Source: JAEHDI01 sp035455185
Lineage (GTDB): Bacteria > Acidobacteriota > Terriglobia > Bryobacterales > Bryobacteraceae
DNA: 34,679 nt
Direction of reading: 5' to 3'
Assembly: GCA_035455185.1 (NCBI GenBank)
Contig: DATIFQ010000167.1
Location: forward strand, 1-34,679
Every line of letters begins with the position of its first letter. Position 1 is the first letter of the stretch. A model generated the notes under the pieces. That model did no database searches and was not told the DNA's origin. It saw only the letters and a list, made by a program, of their open reading frames with translations. A program made the translations under genes and the position numbers. Of this stretch, positions 1 through 8,092 are shown piece after piece.

Positions 1-797
<797 letters not shown>

Positions 798-835
798 GCA
801 GTTCGATGACAAAGGCACAGAGGACAAAGACGGAA

Positions 836-1600
836 ATGCTGATTATCAGGAATTTGCGAGCCGGCATCGGCGATAAGGAAATACTCAAGGGCATCGATCT
901 GGAAGTGAAGCCAGGCGAGGTGCACGCCATCATGGGCCCGAACGGCTCGGGCAAGAGCACGCTGGCGCAGGTGCTGGCCGGGCGGGATTTCTATGAAGTC
1001 ACCGGCGGCGAGGTGATCTACGAGGGGCACGATCTGCTTGAACTCGATCCGGAGGAGCGGGCCGCGGAGGGGATCTTCCTGGCGTTCCAATACCCCGTGG
1101 AGATCCCCGGCGTGAGCAACATGTACTTTCTGCGCGCGGCCCTCAACAATATCCGCAAGCGGAGCGGCGTGGAGGAACTGGACGCGGTCGACTTCCTGGA
1201 GCTGGTAAAGGAAAGGATGACGGCTTTGGACATGCCGGAGGGCCTTCTGAACCGTGCAGTGAACGTCGGATTCTCCGGCGGCGAGAAGAAGCGGAACGAG
1301 ATCTTCCAGCTCGCCGTGCTGGAGCCGAAGCTGGCGATTCTCGACGAGACCGACTCCGGTCTGGACATCGACGCGCTGAGGCTGGTGGCGAACGGCGTGA
1401 ACTCGCTTCGCAGCCCGAAGCGGTCCTTCGTCGTGGTGACGCACTATCAGCGGCTGCTGAACTACATCGTGCCCGACTTCGTGCACGTCATGTCGAACGG
1501 GCGCATCGTGAAATCGGGCGACAAAACGCTGGCGCTCGAGCTCGAGCAGAAGGGCTACGCGGAACTGGACGAGCTGGCGGTGAGCGAGCTGGTGCGATGA
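836..1600 (+). CDS. sufC: SufC, Fe-S assembly ATPase
   Basis: SufC is the ABC-type ATPase of the SufBCD scaffold; ATP-driven dimerisation reshapes SufB-SufD to allow cluster formation. The 254-residue protein has Walker A GPNGSGKST at 34-42, the SufC-typical signature FSGGEKKR near 146-153, and Walker B/D-loop LAILDETDSGLD from 166. The internal FLAFQYPVEIPGV stretch is the SufC Q-loop region. I chose ATG 836 because SufC proteins begin MLxIxNL; an in-frame ATG at 806 would add ten atypical residues. A purine-rich AGGACAAAGACGG precedes the chosen start. The stop overlaps the sufD start (ATGA), which indicates translational coupling. Confidence 0.95.
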   Translation: MLIIRNLRAGIGDKEILKGIDLEVKPGEVHAIMGPNGSGKSTLAQVLAGRDFYEVTGGEVIYEGHDLLELDPEERAAEGIFLAFQYPVEIPGVSNMYFLRAALNNIRKRSGVEELDAVDFLELVKERMTALDMPEGLLNRAVNVGFSGGEKKRNEIFQLAVLEPKLAILDETDSGLDIDALRLVANGVNSLRSPKRSFVVVTHYQRLLNYIVPDFVHVMSNGRIVKSGDKTLALELEQKGYAELDELAVSELVR

Positions 1601-2922
1601 TCGAACTCAGAGAAGATCAGGACGTTTATCTCACGCATTTCGCGGACCGCGGGCAGCGGACGGCGGCGGAACCGGAATGGCTTCGCGATCTGCGCAGGAG
1701 CGCGATGGACCGGTTTGCCGCGCTCGGCTTCCCGACCACGCACAACGAGGACTGGAAATACACGAACGTGTCCGGGATCGCGAGGCTGGCGGCGCGTCCG
1801 GCGCCCGCGGCCACCCTGACGCGCAAAGAACTGGAACGGCTGCCGTTCGCGAACCTGGGGTGCGGCGTGCGGCTGGTGTTTCTGAACGGCCGATTCTCGC
1901 CGAAACTGTCCGCTGCGAAGCGGCTGCCGGCGGGCGTCAACGCAGCAAGCCTAGCGTCGGTGTTGGAGAACGGAAGCGCACCTTTGGAAAACCACCTCGC
2001 GCGTTATGCGGGCTTCGAGGAAAACGCCTTCGTCGCGCTCAACACCGCGCTGTTTGAGGACGGCGCGCTCATCGAGATTGCAAAAGGTACCGTGGTTGAG
2101 GAACCGATCCACCTCGTCTTCGTCTCGGTGGGGGGCGCCGAACCGTGGGTGGCGCACCCGCGGAACCTGATTCTGGCCGGGCGCGGGAGCCAGGCGGCGG
2201 TGATCGAAACGTACGTCGCGTCGGGTGAGGGTGTCCACTTCACCAACGCGGTGACGGAGATTGTAGCCGCTGAGGGTGCGGTAACGGAACACTACAAACT
2301 TCAGCACGAAGGGGCACAGGCGTTCCACGTTGGCACGATTCAGGGGCTTCAGGAGCGCAGCAGCTCGCTTACGTCACACAACGTCGGCTTCGGCGCGGCT
2401 CTGGCACGAAACGACGTCAACGTCGTGCTGGACGGAGAAGGCGCCGAGTGTATGCTCAACGGCCTTTACGCCACCACGGGCAAACAACACGTCGACAACC
2501 ATTCGACGCTGGACCACGCCAAGCCGAACTGCAACAGCCGCGAGTTATACAAGGGCATCCTGGACGGGCAGGGCACGGGCGTGTTCAACGGCAAGATCAT
2601 CGTCCACAAGGATGCGCAGAAGACCAACGCGCTCCAGAGCAACAAGAACCTGCTGCTTTCAGCGGACGCGATGATCAACACCAAGCCCCAGCTCGAGATC
2701 TTCGCGGACGACGTCCGCTGCACACACGGAGCGACGGTGGGCCAACTGGACAAGGACGCCCTGTTCTACATGCAGACCCGCGGCATCCCGAGGGAGGCTG
2801 CGCGGGACCTGCTGACCTACGCATTCGCCGGCGAACTGTTCGACCGGATGAACTGGGCTCCGGCGCGCGAGCGGCTGGAGCAGGAGCTGTACCGGAAGCT
2901 GTCGCAAGGCAGGAAGCCGTGA
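1597..2922 (+). CDS. sufD: SufD, Fe-S cluster assembly scaffold subunit
   Basis: SufD is the SufB paralogue that completes the SufBC2D scaffold and is needed for iron acquisition during cluster assembly. The 441-residue product matches the usual SufD length. The N-terminal helical part carries the HNEDWKYTNV motif typical of SufD, followed by the right-handed beta-helix core. The C-terminal block includes TTGKQHVDNHSTLDHAKPNC, CTHGATVGQLDKDALFY and the closing helix QTRGIPREAARDLL. The start overlaps the sufC stop by four bases, so expression is coupled. The sufS start follows 23 bases after the stop. Assignment rests on these motifs and on the operon position. Confidence 0.95.
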   Translation: MIELREDQDVYLTHFADRGQRTAAEPEWLRDLRRSAMDRFAALGFPTTHNEDWKYTNVSGIARLAARPAPAATLTRKELERLPFANLGCGVRLVFLNGRFSPKLSAAKRLPAGVNAASLASVLENGSAPLENHLARYAGFEENAFVALNTALFEDGALIEIAKGTVVEEPIHLVFVSVGGAEPWVAHPRNLILAGRGSQAAVIETYVASGEGVHFTNAVTEIVAAEGAVTEHYKLQHEGAQAFHVGTIQGLQERSSSLTSHNVGFGAALARNDVNVVLDGEGAECMLNGLYATTGKQHVDNHSTLDHAKPNCNSRELYKGILDGQGTGVFNGKIIVHKDAQKTNALQSNKNLLLSADAMINTKPQLEIFADDVRCTHGATVGQLDKDALFYMQTRGIPREAARDLLTYAFAGELFDRMNWAPARERLEQELYRKLSQGRKP

Positions 2923-2945
2923 GCTTCCAGGCGACCGGAGCACGC

Positions 2946-4214
2946 ATGAAAACCGCAAGCGAGACAGCGTTCCCGGCGAGCCCTGAGGCCGCTGGGGGAT
3001 TCAACGTGTGGCGCATCCGGGAGGACTTCCCGATTCTGCGCCGGCAGGCTTGGGACAAGCCGCTGGTCTACCTCGACAACGCCGCCACCACTCAGAAGCC
3101 GCAAGCGGTGATTGACGCGATCACCTCGTTCTACACGTCGGATTGCGCGAACATCCACCGCGGCGTGCACTTCCTGAGCGAACGAGCGACGGACGCCTAC
3201 GAGGAGAGCCGCGCAAAGGTGCGGCGCTTTCTCAACGCGCGCGACACGCGAGAGATCATTTTCGTCCGGGGCGCCACGGAAGGAATCAACCTGGTGGCGC
3301 GGAGCTTCGTCCGGCCGATGCTGAAGGAAGGCGACGAAGTTCTGATCACGGCGATGGAGCACCACGCGAACATCGTTCCCTGGCAAATGGTCTGCGGCGA
3401 GACGGGCGCCCGGCTGCGGGTGGCCCCGATCGACGACCGCGGCGAGCTGATCATCGACGAGTTCGAGAAGCTGTTGGGTCCGCGCACACGGTTCGTCGCC
3501 GTGAGCCACGTCTCGAACGCACTGGGCACGATCAACCCGGCTGGCATGCTGGTCGAAATGGCGCGCTCGCGAAAAATACCGGTGCTTGTAGACGGGGCAC
3601 AAGCCGTACCGCACATGAACGTGGACGTGCAGGCGCTCGGCTGCGACTTTTACGTGTTTTCGGCTCACAAGCTGTACGGGCCGACGGGCATCGGGGCTCT
3701 CTACGGACGAGCGGAGTTGCTCGAGGCGATGCCACCTTACCAGGGCGGCGGCGACATGATCGCCTCGGTGACGTTCGAGAAGACGGTGTACAACCAACTC
3801 CCCTGGAAGTTCGAGGCGGGCACGCCGAACATCGCGGGCACGATCGGGTTGGGGGCGGCGATCGATTACGTGAGCGCGATCGGGTTGGACGCCATCGCGG
3901 CGCACGAGCATGGATTGCTCGCGCACGCCACCGGAACGCTCTCTTCAATTCCCGGGTTGAAGATCATCGGGACGGCGCATGACAAGGCTGCGGTGATTTC
4001 GTTCATCCTGGACGGGGTTCACCCTCACGACGTAGGCACCATTCTCGACCGCGAGGGAGTGGCCGTCCGCGTGGGGCACCACTGCGCGCAACCGGTGATG
4101 CAGCGGTTCGGCGTACCGGCGACAAGCCGGGCGTCGTTTGCGATGTACAACACGAGCGAAGAGGTGGAGGCCCTGACGCAAGCGGTATACAAAGTGAAGG
4201 AGATCTTCGGCTGA
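2946..4214 (+). CDS. sufS: SufS, type II cysteine desulfurase
   Basis: SufS is a PLP-dependent enzyme that removes sulfur from L-cysteine as an enzyme persulfide for the SufU/SufBCD pathway. The 422-residue protein shows YLDNAATTQKP near 42-52, the cofactor-region histidine pair in MEHHANIVPW (137-146), Asp217 in VDGAQA, and the Schiff-base Lys242 in SAHKLYGPTG. The catalytic Cys380 is in RVGHHCAQPVM. ATG 2946 is chosen because GGAG lies five bases upstream and the family N-terminus (IREDFPIL) follows soon after. The same frame stays open into sufD, but that extension is not SufS-like. The stop overlaps the sufU start by one base. Confidence 0.96.
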   Translation: MKTASETAFPASPEAAGGFNVWRIREDFPILRRQAWDKPLVYLDNAATTQKPQAVIDAITSFYTSDCANIHRGVHFLSERATDAYEESRAKVRRFLNARDTREIIFVRGATEGINLVARSFVRPMLKEGDEVLITAMEHHANIVPWQMVCGETGARLRVAPIDDRGELIIDEFEKLLGPRTRFVAVSHVSNALGTINPAGMLVEMARSRKIPVLVDGAQAVPHMNVDVQALGCDFYVFSAHKLYGPTGIGALYGRAELLEAMPPYQGGGDMIASVTFEKTVYNQLPWKFEAGTPNIAGTIGLGAAIDYVSAIGLDAIAAHEHGLLAHATGTLSSIPGLKIIGTAHDKAAVISFILDGVHPHDVGTILDREGVAVRVGHHCAQPVMQRFGVPATSRASFAMYNTSEEVEALTQAVYKVKEIFG

Positions 4215-4669
4215 TGTCGGACCTGCGGGAACTCTACCAGCAGCTCATCGTGGACCACAGCAAGAGTCCGCGGAACTGCCGCGCGATCGAGGGCGCGGAC
4301 CTGAGCGCGGAGGGCTACAACCCGCTGTGCGGCGACCATGTGACGGTCTACGTGAAGCTGGAGAACGACCGGGTGAAGGACATCGCGTTTCAAGGCAACG
4401 GCTGCGCAATCTCCACCGCCTCGGCCTCGCTGCTGACGGAGGTCCTGAAGGGCAAGACGCGCGCCGAAGCCGAGGCGTTGTTCGAAAGTTTCCACGATCT
4501 GGTCACCGGCCACGAGTCACGGGAGAAACAGGGCGCACCGCAACTCGGGAAGCTGCGGGTATTCTCCGGCGTGTCGGAATTTCCGGTCCGCGTGAAGTGC
4601 GCGACGCTAGTGTGGCACACGCTCCGGGCGGCGCTGAACCAGATCGAGGAAAAAGTCAGCACGGAGTAA
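4214..4669 (+). CDS. sufU: SufU, zinc-dependent sulfurtransferase
   Basis: SufU accepts the persulfide sulfur from SufS and hands it to SufBCD. It is an IscU-fold protein that binds Zn rather than acting as a scaffold. The 151-residue product has the SufU signature: N-terminal LYQQLIVDHSKSPRN, then the metal ligands Cys39 and Asp41 (NPLCGDH), Cys64 (GNGCAIS) and Cys129 (VKCATLVW). The roughly 20-residue insert between the second and third cysteines is typical of SufU and absent in IscU. The start overlaps the sufS stop by one base. Pairing SufS with SufU rather than SufE is the Firmicutes/Actinobacteria arrangement and also occurs in other phyla. Confidence 0.95.
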   Translation: MSDLRELYQQLIVDHSKSPRNCRAIEGADLSAEGYNPLCGDHVTVYVKLENDRVKDIAFQGNGCAISTASASLLTEVLKGKTRAEAEALFESFHDLVTGHESREKQGAPQLGKLRVFSGVSEFPVRVKCATLVWHTLRAALNQIEEKVSTE

Positions 4670-4677
4670 CTGTAACT

Positions 4678-5046
4678 ATGCCGGAGAGTAACGAGGCAGA
4701 CACGGACATCCTGAGACAAAAGGTGATCCAGGTCCTGCGGCAGATCCACGATCCCGAGATTCCGGTCAACATTTACGAACTCGGGCTGATCTACGACCTT
4801 TCGGTTGCCGAGACGGGCGAGGTGAAAATCCAGATGACCCTGACGGCGCCGAGTTGTCCGGTCGCCGGGAGCCTGCCTCCGGAGGTGAAGTCCAGAGTCG
4901 AGGCGCTGCCCGGAGTGAAAGAGGTCGAGGTGGAGCTGACCTGGGACCCGCCGTGGAGCATGGACAGGATGTCGGACGCGGCCAGGCTTCAGCTCGGCAT
5001 CGAACCGGTCGACGACGGCGCGCGGGTAGTGAGGTTCGAGCCATGA
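4678..5046 (+). CDS. sufT: SufT/MIP18-family Fe-S assembly accessory protein
   Basis: This 122-residue protein belongs to the DUF59/MIP18 family, whose SufT members help Fe-S cluster maturation or delivery, especially under high demand. It carries the family hallmark DPEIPVNIYELGLIYD at 25-40 and TAPSCPV at 56-62, with Cys60 as the conserved cysteine. The C-terminal ELTWDPPWSMDRMSD block is also characteristic. ATG 4678 follows the sufU stop by eight bases, with GGAG eleven bases upstream; the frame is open far upstream, but that part is only an off-frame reading of sufU. Its stop overlaps the start of the following regulator. The role is inferred from family and operon. Confidence 0.93.
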   Translation: MPESNEADTDILRQKVIQVLRQIHDPEIPVNIYELGLIYDLSVAETGEVKIQMTLTAPSCPVAGSLPPEVKSRVEALPGVKEVEVELTWDPPWSMDRMSDAARLQLGIEPVDDGARVVRFEP

Positions 5047-5531
5047 AGCTTTCCGCGCACGAAGAGTACGGGCTGCGGTGCCTGCTTCAGATCGGGCGTC
5101 ACGGCGACCGCGGCGGCCTGACCATTCCGCAGATCAGCCGGCTGGAGGGTTTGTCGATTCATCACGCCGCGAAGATCCTCCACATCCTGAAGCAGACCGG
5201 GTTCCTGAAGAGTGTCCGCGGCCAAACCGGCGGGTACACGCTGGCGAAGCCGCCCGAGCAAGTCTTCATCAGCGACGTGCTTTCGACACTCGGCGGAAAG
5301 CTCTACGAAGAGGACTTCTGCACTGAACACAGAGGCCGCGTGGGCAACTGCACACACACGGTGGACTGTTCGATCCGTTCGCTGTGGCGCATGTTGCAGA
5401 CCGCGGTGGACGAGGTGCTGAGTAAGACGACTCTTCGCGACCTCATCCGGAAAGAGGACGAGATGAGCACCTGGCTGGACCAGTTGGTGACGCTTCCAAC
5501 CGGGAACGAGCCGGTGACGCCGAGGGCGTGA
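5043..5531 (+). CDS. Rrf2-family transcriptional regulator, probable Fe-S sensor of the suf operon
   Basis: The 162-residue protein opens with the Rrf2 winged helix (LSAHEEYGLRCLLQIGRH, then the wing SVRGQTGGYTLAKPP) known from IscR, SufR and NsrR. Three cysteines follow the DNA-binding domain at 93, 103 and 109, in the region that binds a [2Fe-2S] or [4Fe-4S] cluster in those sensors. The spacing C-x9-C-x5-C is wider than the IscR pattern C-x5-C-x5-C. It is the last gene of the suf run and its ATG overlaps the sufT stop, so it is produced with the machinery it probably controls. Feedback regulation of suf is inferred; the operon promoter lies outside the window. The C-terminal 30 residues are not recognisable. 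Confidence 0.92.
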   Translation: MKLSAHEEYGLRCLLQIGRHGDRGGLTIPQISRLEGLSIHHAAKILHILKQTGFLKSVRGQTGGYTLAKPPEQVFISDVLSTLGGKLYEEDFCTEHRGRVGNCTHTVDCSIRSLWRMLQTAVDEVLSKTTLRDLIRKEDEMSTWLDQLVTLPTGNEPVTPRA

Positions 5532-5602
5532 GGGGAAGCAGTACTGTTGGTTCCCTCCAAACTGCCAAGTGCGCGGAGGGTGCTGACAAGACTACCAGCA
5601 TG

Positions 5603-5620
5603 GCCGGTCTGGCGACCGGC
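5603..5620. repeat. Palindrome between convergent genes, possible terminator
   Basis: GCCGGTC-TGGC-GACCGGC is a perfect seven-pair inverted repeat with a four-base loop, 71 bases after the Rrf2 gene stop and ahead of the convergent lipoprotein gene. There is no T-run after it, so intrinsic termination is uncertain. Its first half lies in a 14-base word (CATGGCCGGTCTGG, 5599-5612) that recurs exactly at 8049-8062. Confidence 0.6.
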
Positions 5621-5686
5621 TCCACGCGAACATCGGCCAAAAGGGCGGACGTGGGCGTTCGCCGCGGCCCTGGGAAACCGCCCTAC

Positions 5687-6205
5687 CTACCTGGCACGGG
5701 AGCGGGTTACGATGCCTTCCGTGTACGTCTTGAACGCCTCAGGCTGCCCCGGTGGGGCGATCTCAAATCTCACGCGGACCTGATCGGCTTCCTTGCGGTA
5801 GATCAAGCGAAACCTCGGTCTCCCTGGTTCCTTGTCGCTGAGGAACGTGATGGTGTTCTGATCCGTCCCAACATCAACCCGGTACTGAATCTGATGCCCT
5901 TCGTTGTCGAAATAGGAGGCGCGGAGTCCGGCCGGAGACGAAAAGACTACCGTAAGATCGGTGTGTACAAATGCCGGGCGATCCTTGGTGGCCGGATACT
6001 CGGTTCGGCCCCGGCGTATGAGAATCTTCCCGTCGAGATCCTTCTCAAACGTGAATCCACCGCTCCCCGCTCCCGGCTGTCCCTGTCCGGACCCGGCCCA
6101 CTCGCCGAGAAGAAAGTGTAGAGGCTCCAATTTGTCAGTCGAGTTCGGCTGCGACATCATGCAGCAACTGCCTAGAAATAGCACCCACACGCACCGGATC
6201 ATCAT
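5687..6205 (-). CDS. Small putative lipoprotein, beta-barrel-like, function unknown
   Basis: The 172-residue product begins MMIRCVWVLFLGSC, a short signal with a possible lipobox (L-G-S-Cys14), which suggests an inner- or outer-membrane lipoprotein. The mature part (LHFLLGEWAGSGQG, then FTFEKDLDGKILIRRGRTEYP and ASYFDNEGHQIQYRVD) alternates polar and hydrophobic residues like a small beta barrel. It resembles the DUF1579/nitrobindin-like proteins that open with a G-x-W-x-G motif, but I cannot name a ligand. ATG 6205 is chosen because upstream extensions to 6322 lack signal-peptide character; ATG 6202 is equally possible. The gene faces the suf operon tail to tail and has no obvious partner. 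Confidence 0.7.
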   Translation of the reverse strand: MMIRCVWVLFLGSCCMMSQPNSTDKLEPLHFLLGEWAGSGQGQPGAGSGGFTFEKDLDGKILIRRGRTEYPATKDRPAFVHTDLTVVFSSPAGLRASYFDNEGHQIQYRVDVGTDQNTITFLSDKEPGRPRFRLIYRKEADQVRVRFEIAPPGQPEAFKTYTEGIVTRSRAR

Positions 6206-6432
6206 TGGGAAGCATAGCTCAAACTCGCAACGCCGGCTTAGCGTACAAGTTGCAGCTCCCGCTGGCAGGCAGACGACAAAATGAGATCGTCTGCTCCACG
6301 TGCGCTGCCCCACCTTCAGCACCCTAGGGTTTTCGCACGCCGCGGAAGCCGCAGACCTTCCCCCGCCAGTAGGGATCGAACGTCGACAGGTTGGTTCCCT
6401 TTATCGACTGGGCGTGGTAACCGAGTACGACG

Positions 6433-6472
6433 CAGGGCGGGAGCCCTGTGCTCGCAGGTCAGGAGACCTGCG
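6433..6472. repeat. Tandem pair of GG-centred palindromes
   Basis: Two hairpins lie side by side in the 275-base gap between two minus-strand genes: CAGGGC-GGGA-GCCCTG (6433-6448) and CGCAGGTC-AGGA-GACCTGCG (6453-6472). Arms of six and eight pairs flank four-base loops of similar composition, with the pattern N-GG-(A/C). They end ten bases before the stop of the MoaD-like gene, where they could form an RNA 3' end. Their resemblance to the palindromes at 5603 and 21943 suggests a dispersed repeat family. Confidence 0.75.
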
Positions 6473-6481
6473 CTACTACAC

Positions 6482-6778
6482 TTAGCCGCCGGCGATAGCC
6501 CCGATGATGAGGAACGGCTCGGCGCCCGATGCGACCGCGTCGGGCAACGGGGCGTCCGGCGGCTCATGAGACAGATCCTCGCCGCAGGCGAAGAACCGCA
6601 GGAACGGGCGGCGCTGTTTCGTGACTTGGTCGCGGATCGTGCCGCGCAGCACCGGAAACGCGGCCTCAAGGGCGTCAAGGACCGAAAGCTGGGTGAGCGG
6701 ACCTTTGACGGCGAGTTGCACCTCGCCGTCCACACCAGCCATATTTCGCAAATGTGCCGGAAGCGCGACTCGAATCAC
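6482..6778 (-). CDS. MoaD/ThiS-family ubiquitin-like carrier protein
   Basis: This 98-residue beta-grasp protein ends in AIAGG, the flexible Gly-Gly tail that E1-like enzymes adenylate and convert to a thiocarboxylate in MoaD and ThiS. The fold is visible as an N-terminal strand VIRVALPAHL, a helix SVLDALEAAFP, and the segment FLRFFACGEDLS preceding the last strand FLIIGAIAGG. The start is GTG 6778, overlapping the stop (TGA 6777-6775) of the upstream propeller gene; no ATG offers a complete first strand. Neither molybdopterin nor thiamine genes are nearby, so the sulfur acceptor is unknown. Coupling to the propeller gene suggests a joint function, which is inference. The family call is strong; the pathway is open. 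Confidence 0.88.
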   Translation of the reverse strand: MIRVALPAHLRNMAGVDGEVQLAVKGPLTQLSVLDALEAAFPVLRGTIRDQVTKQRRPFLRFFACGEDLSHEPPDAPLPDAVASGAEPFLIIGAIAGG

Positions 6779-7890
6779 GACAGTGTCTGGACCTCGACAG
6801 AAAGCACGGCCGGAAGATCCCGGACAATCGGCGTCCAACTGTCGCCGGCATCGGCTGACGCGTACACCTGCCCGCCGGTGGTGCCGAAATACACGCCGCA
6901 CGAATCGAGCGAGTCGACCGCCATCGCGTCGCGAAGCACGTTGACGTAACAGTTGCTCTGCGGCAGACCCTTTTCGAGCGGCTCCCATTCGTTTCCGCCC
7001 GTCCGGCTGCGGTAGACGCGTAGTTTCCCCTCGGGCGGATAGTGCTCTGAGTCGCTCTTGATCGGGACGACGTAGATGGTGTCCGGCTCGTGCGCGTGGA
7101 CGTCGATGACGAACCCGAAGTCGGTCGGCAGGTTCCCGCTGACCTCGCGCCACGAGTCGCCGGCGTCGTCGGTGCGCATTACGTCCCAATGCTTCTGCAT
7201 GAACAGCACGCCCGGGCGCGACCTGTGCATCGCGATGCGGTGGACGCAGTGGCCGACCTCGGCGGTCGGGTCGGGGATGTGCTCGGACTTCAGTCCACGG
7301 TTGATCGGCTTCCACGTTCCGCCGCCGTCGTCGCTACGGAAGGCGCCCGCGGCGGAAATGGCGATGAAGATCCGGCCGGAGTCGCTCGGATCCAGAATGA
7401 TCGTGTGCAGACCCAACCCGCCCGCGCCCGGCTGCCAGTTCGGCCCCGAGCCGTGCCCGCGCAGACCGGCGAGCTCCTGCCACGTCTGCCCGCCGTCGGC
7501 CGACCGGAACAGGGCAGCGTCTTCGACTCCGGCGTAGACCGTGTCCGGGTCAGTGAGCGACGGTTCCAGGTGCCAGACTCGCTTGAACTCCCAGGGGTGG
7601 GGCGTGCCGTCGTACCACTGGTGAGTGCCGGGAACGCCGTCGTACACGAACTTGTTGCCCACCGGCTCCCAAGTCTTGCCACCGTCGTTCGAGCGCTGAA
7701 CCACCTGCCCGAACCAGCCGCTTGTCTGCGAGGCATATAGCCGGTTCGGATCGGCGGGCGACCCCTTGATGTGGTAAATCTCCCACCCTCCAAAATGGGG
7801 GCCGCTGACATCCCACTTCCTCCGTTTGCCATCCGACGTCAGAATGAACGCGCCCTTGCGTGTTCCAACCAGCACGCGTACCTTGCTCAT
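6775..7890 (-). CDS. BNR/Asp-box repeat beta-propeller protein (sialidase-like fold, non-sialidase)
   Basis: The 371-residue product is a beta-propeller built from Asp-box repeats: SNDGGKTWEPV, SADGGQTWQEL, SDDGGGTWKPI, TDDAGDSWREV and SADAGDSWTPI. It opens with VRVLVGTRKGAFILTSDG and contains GPHFGGWEIYHIKGSPADP. This type is usually annotated as exo-alpha-sialidase or VPS10-like, but I see no sialidase arginine triad or FRIP motif, so enzymatic sialidase activity is not supported. There is no signal peptide, so it probably stays in the cytoplasm. ATG 7890 has AGGGGAG eight bases upstream, which rules out the open extension to 8010. The stop overlaps the GTG of the MoaD-like gene, so both are co-translated. 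Confidence 0.88.
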   Translation of the reverse strand: MSKVRVLVGTRKGAFILTSDGKRRKWDVSGPHFGGWEIYHIKGSPADPNRLYASQTSGWFGQVVQRSNDGGKTWEPVGNKFVYDGVPGTHQWYDGTPHPWEFKRVWHLEPSLTDPDTVYAGVEDAALFRSADGGQTWQELAGLRGHGSGPNWQPGAGGLGLHTIILDPSDSGRIFIAISAAGAFRSDDGGGTWKPINRGLKSEHIPDPTAEVGHCVHRIAMHRSRPGVLFMQKHWDVMRTDDAGDSWREVSGNLPTDFGFVIDVHAHEPDTIYVVPIKSDSEHYPPEGKLRVYRSRTGGNEWEPLEKGLPQSNCYVNVLRDAMAVDSLDSCGVYFGTTGGQVYASADAGDSWTPIVRDLPAVLSVEVQTLS

Positions 7891-8048
7891 CTCTAACTCC
7901 CCTCTGCGGAATTTGCGCCGATATTCACCGGCAACCAGCACAATCAGGCGGAAACACTCATGAAACCCAGTCCCAGGAAATACGTTGCTCCTTGTCAGCA
8001 AAGATATCACACCGGGGATGCGCGGGACACGCCCGCAAACCTGCCAAA

Positions 8049-8062
8049 CATGGCCGGTCTGG
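8049..8062. repeat. Second copy of a 14-base intergenic word
   Basis: CATGGCCGGTCTGG recurs exactly from 5599-5612. Here the right arm of the palindrome is degraded (GGCCGCAGT follows instead of GGCGACCGGC). It lies in the 202-base gap between two minus-strand genes (7891-8092), which otherwise shows nothing recognisable. Confidence 0.5.
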
Positions 8063-8092
8063 CCGCAGTTCCCCCGGGGGACACCCGGAAAA

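Noticed and set aside
2448..2945. Upstream extension of the sufS frame into sufD, making a 588-residue product
   Set aside because: The added 166 residues are an off-frame reading of sufD with high Arg/Gln/Pro content. A good GGAG site precedes ATG 2946, where SufS-like sequence begins.
6482..6778. Naming the carrier ThiS or MoaD of a known cofactor pathway
   Set aside because: No thiamine or molybdopterin genes are nearby; the Gly-Gly tail and fold support only the family level.
6775..7890. Naming the BNR gene a sialidase
   Set aside because: Asp boxes occur in many propellers. The arginine triad and FRIP motif of sialidases are not visible and there is no signal peptide.
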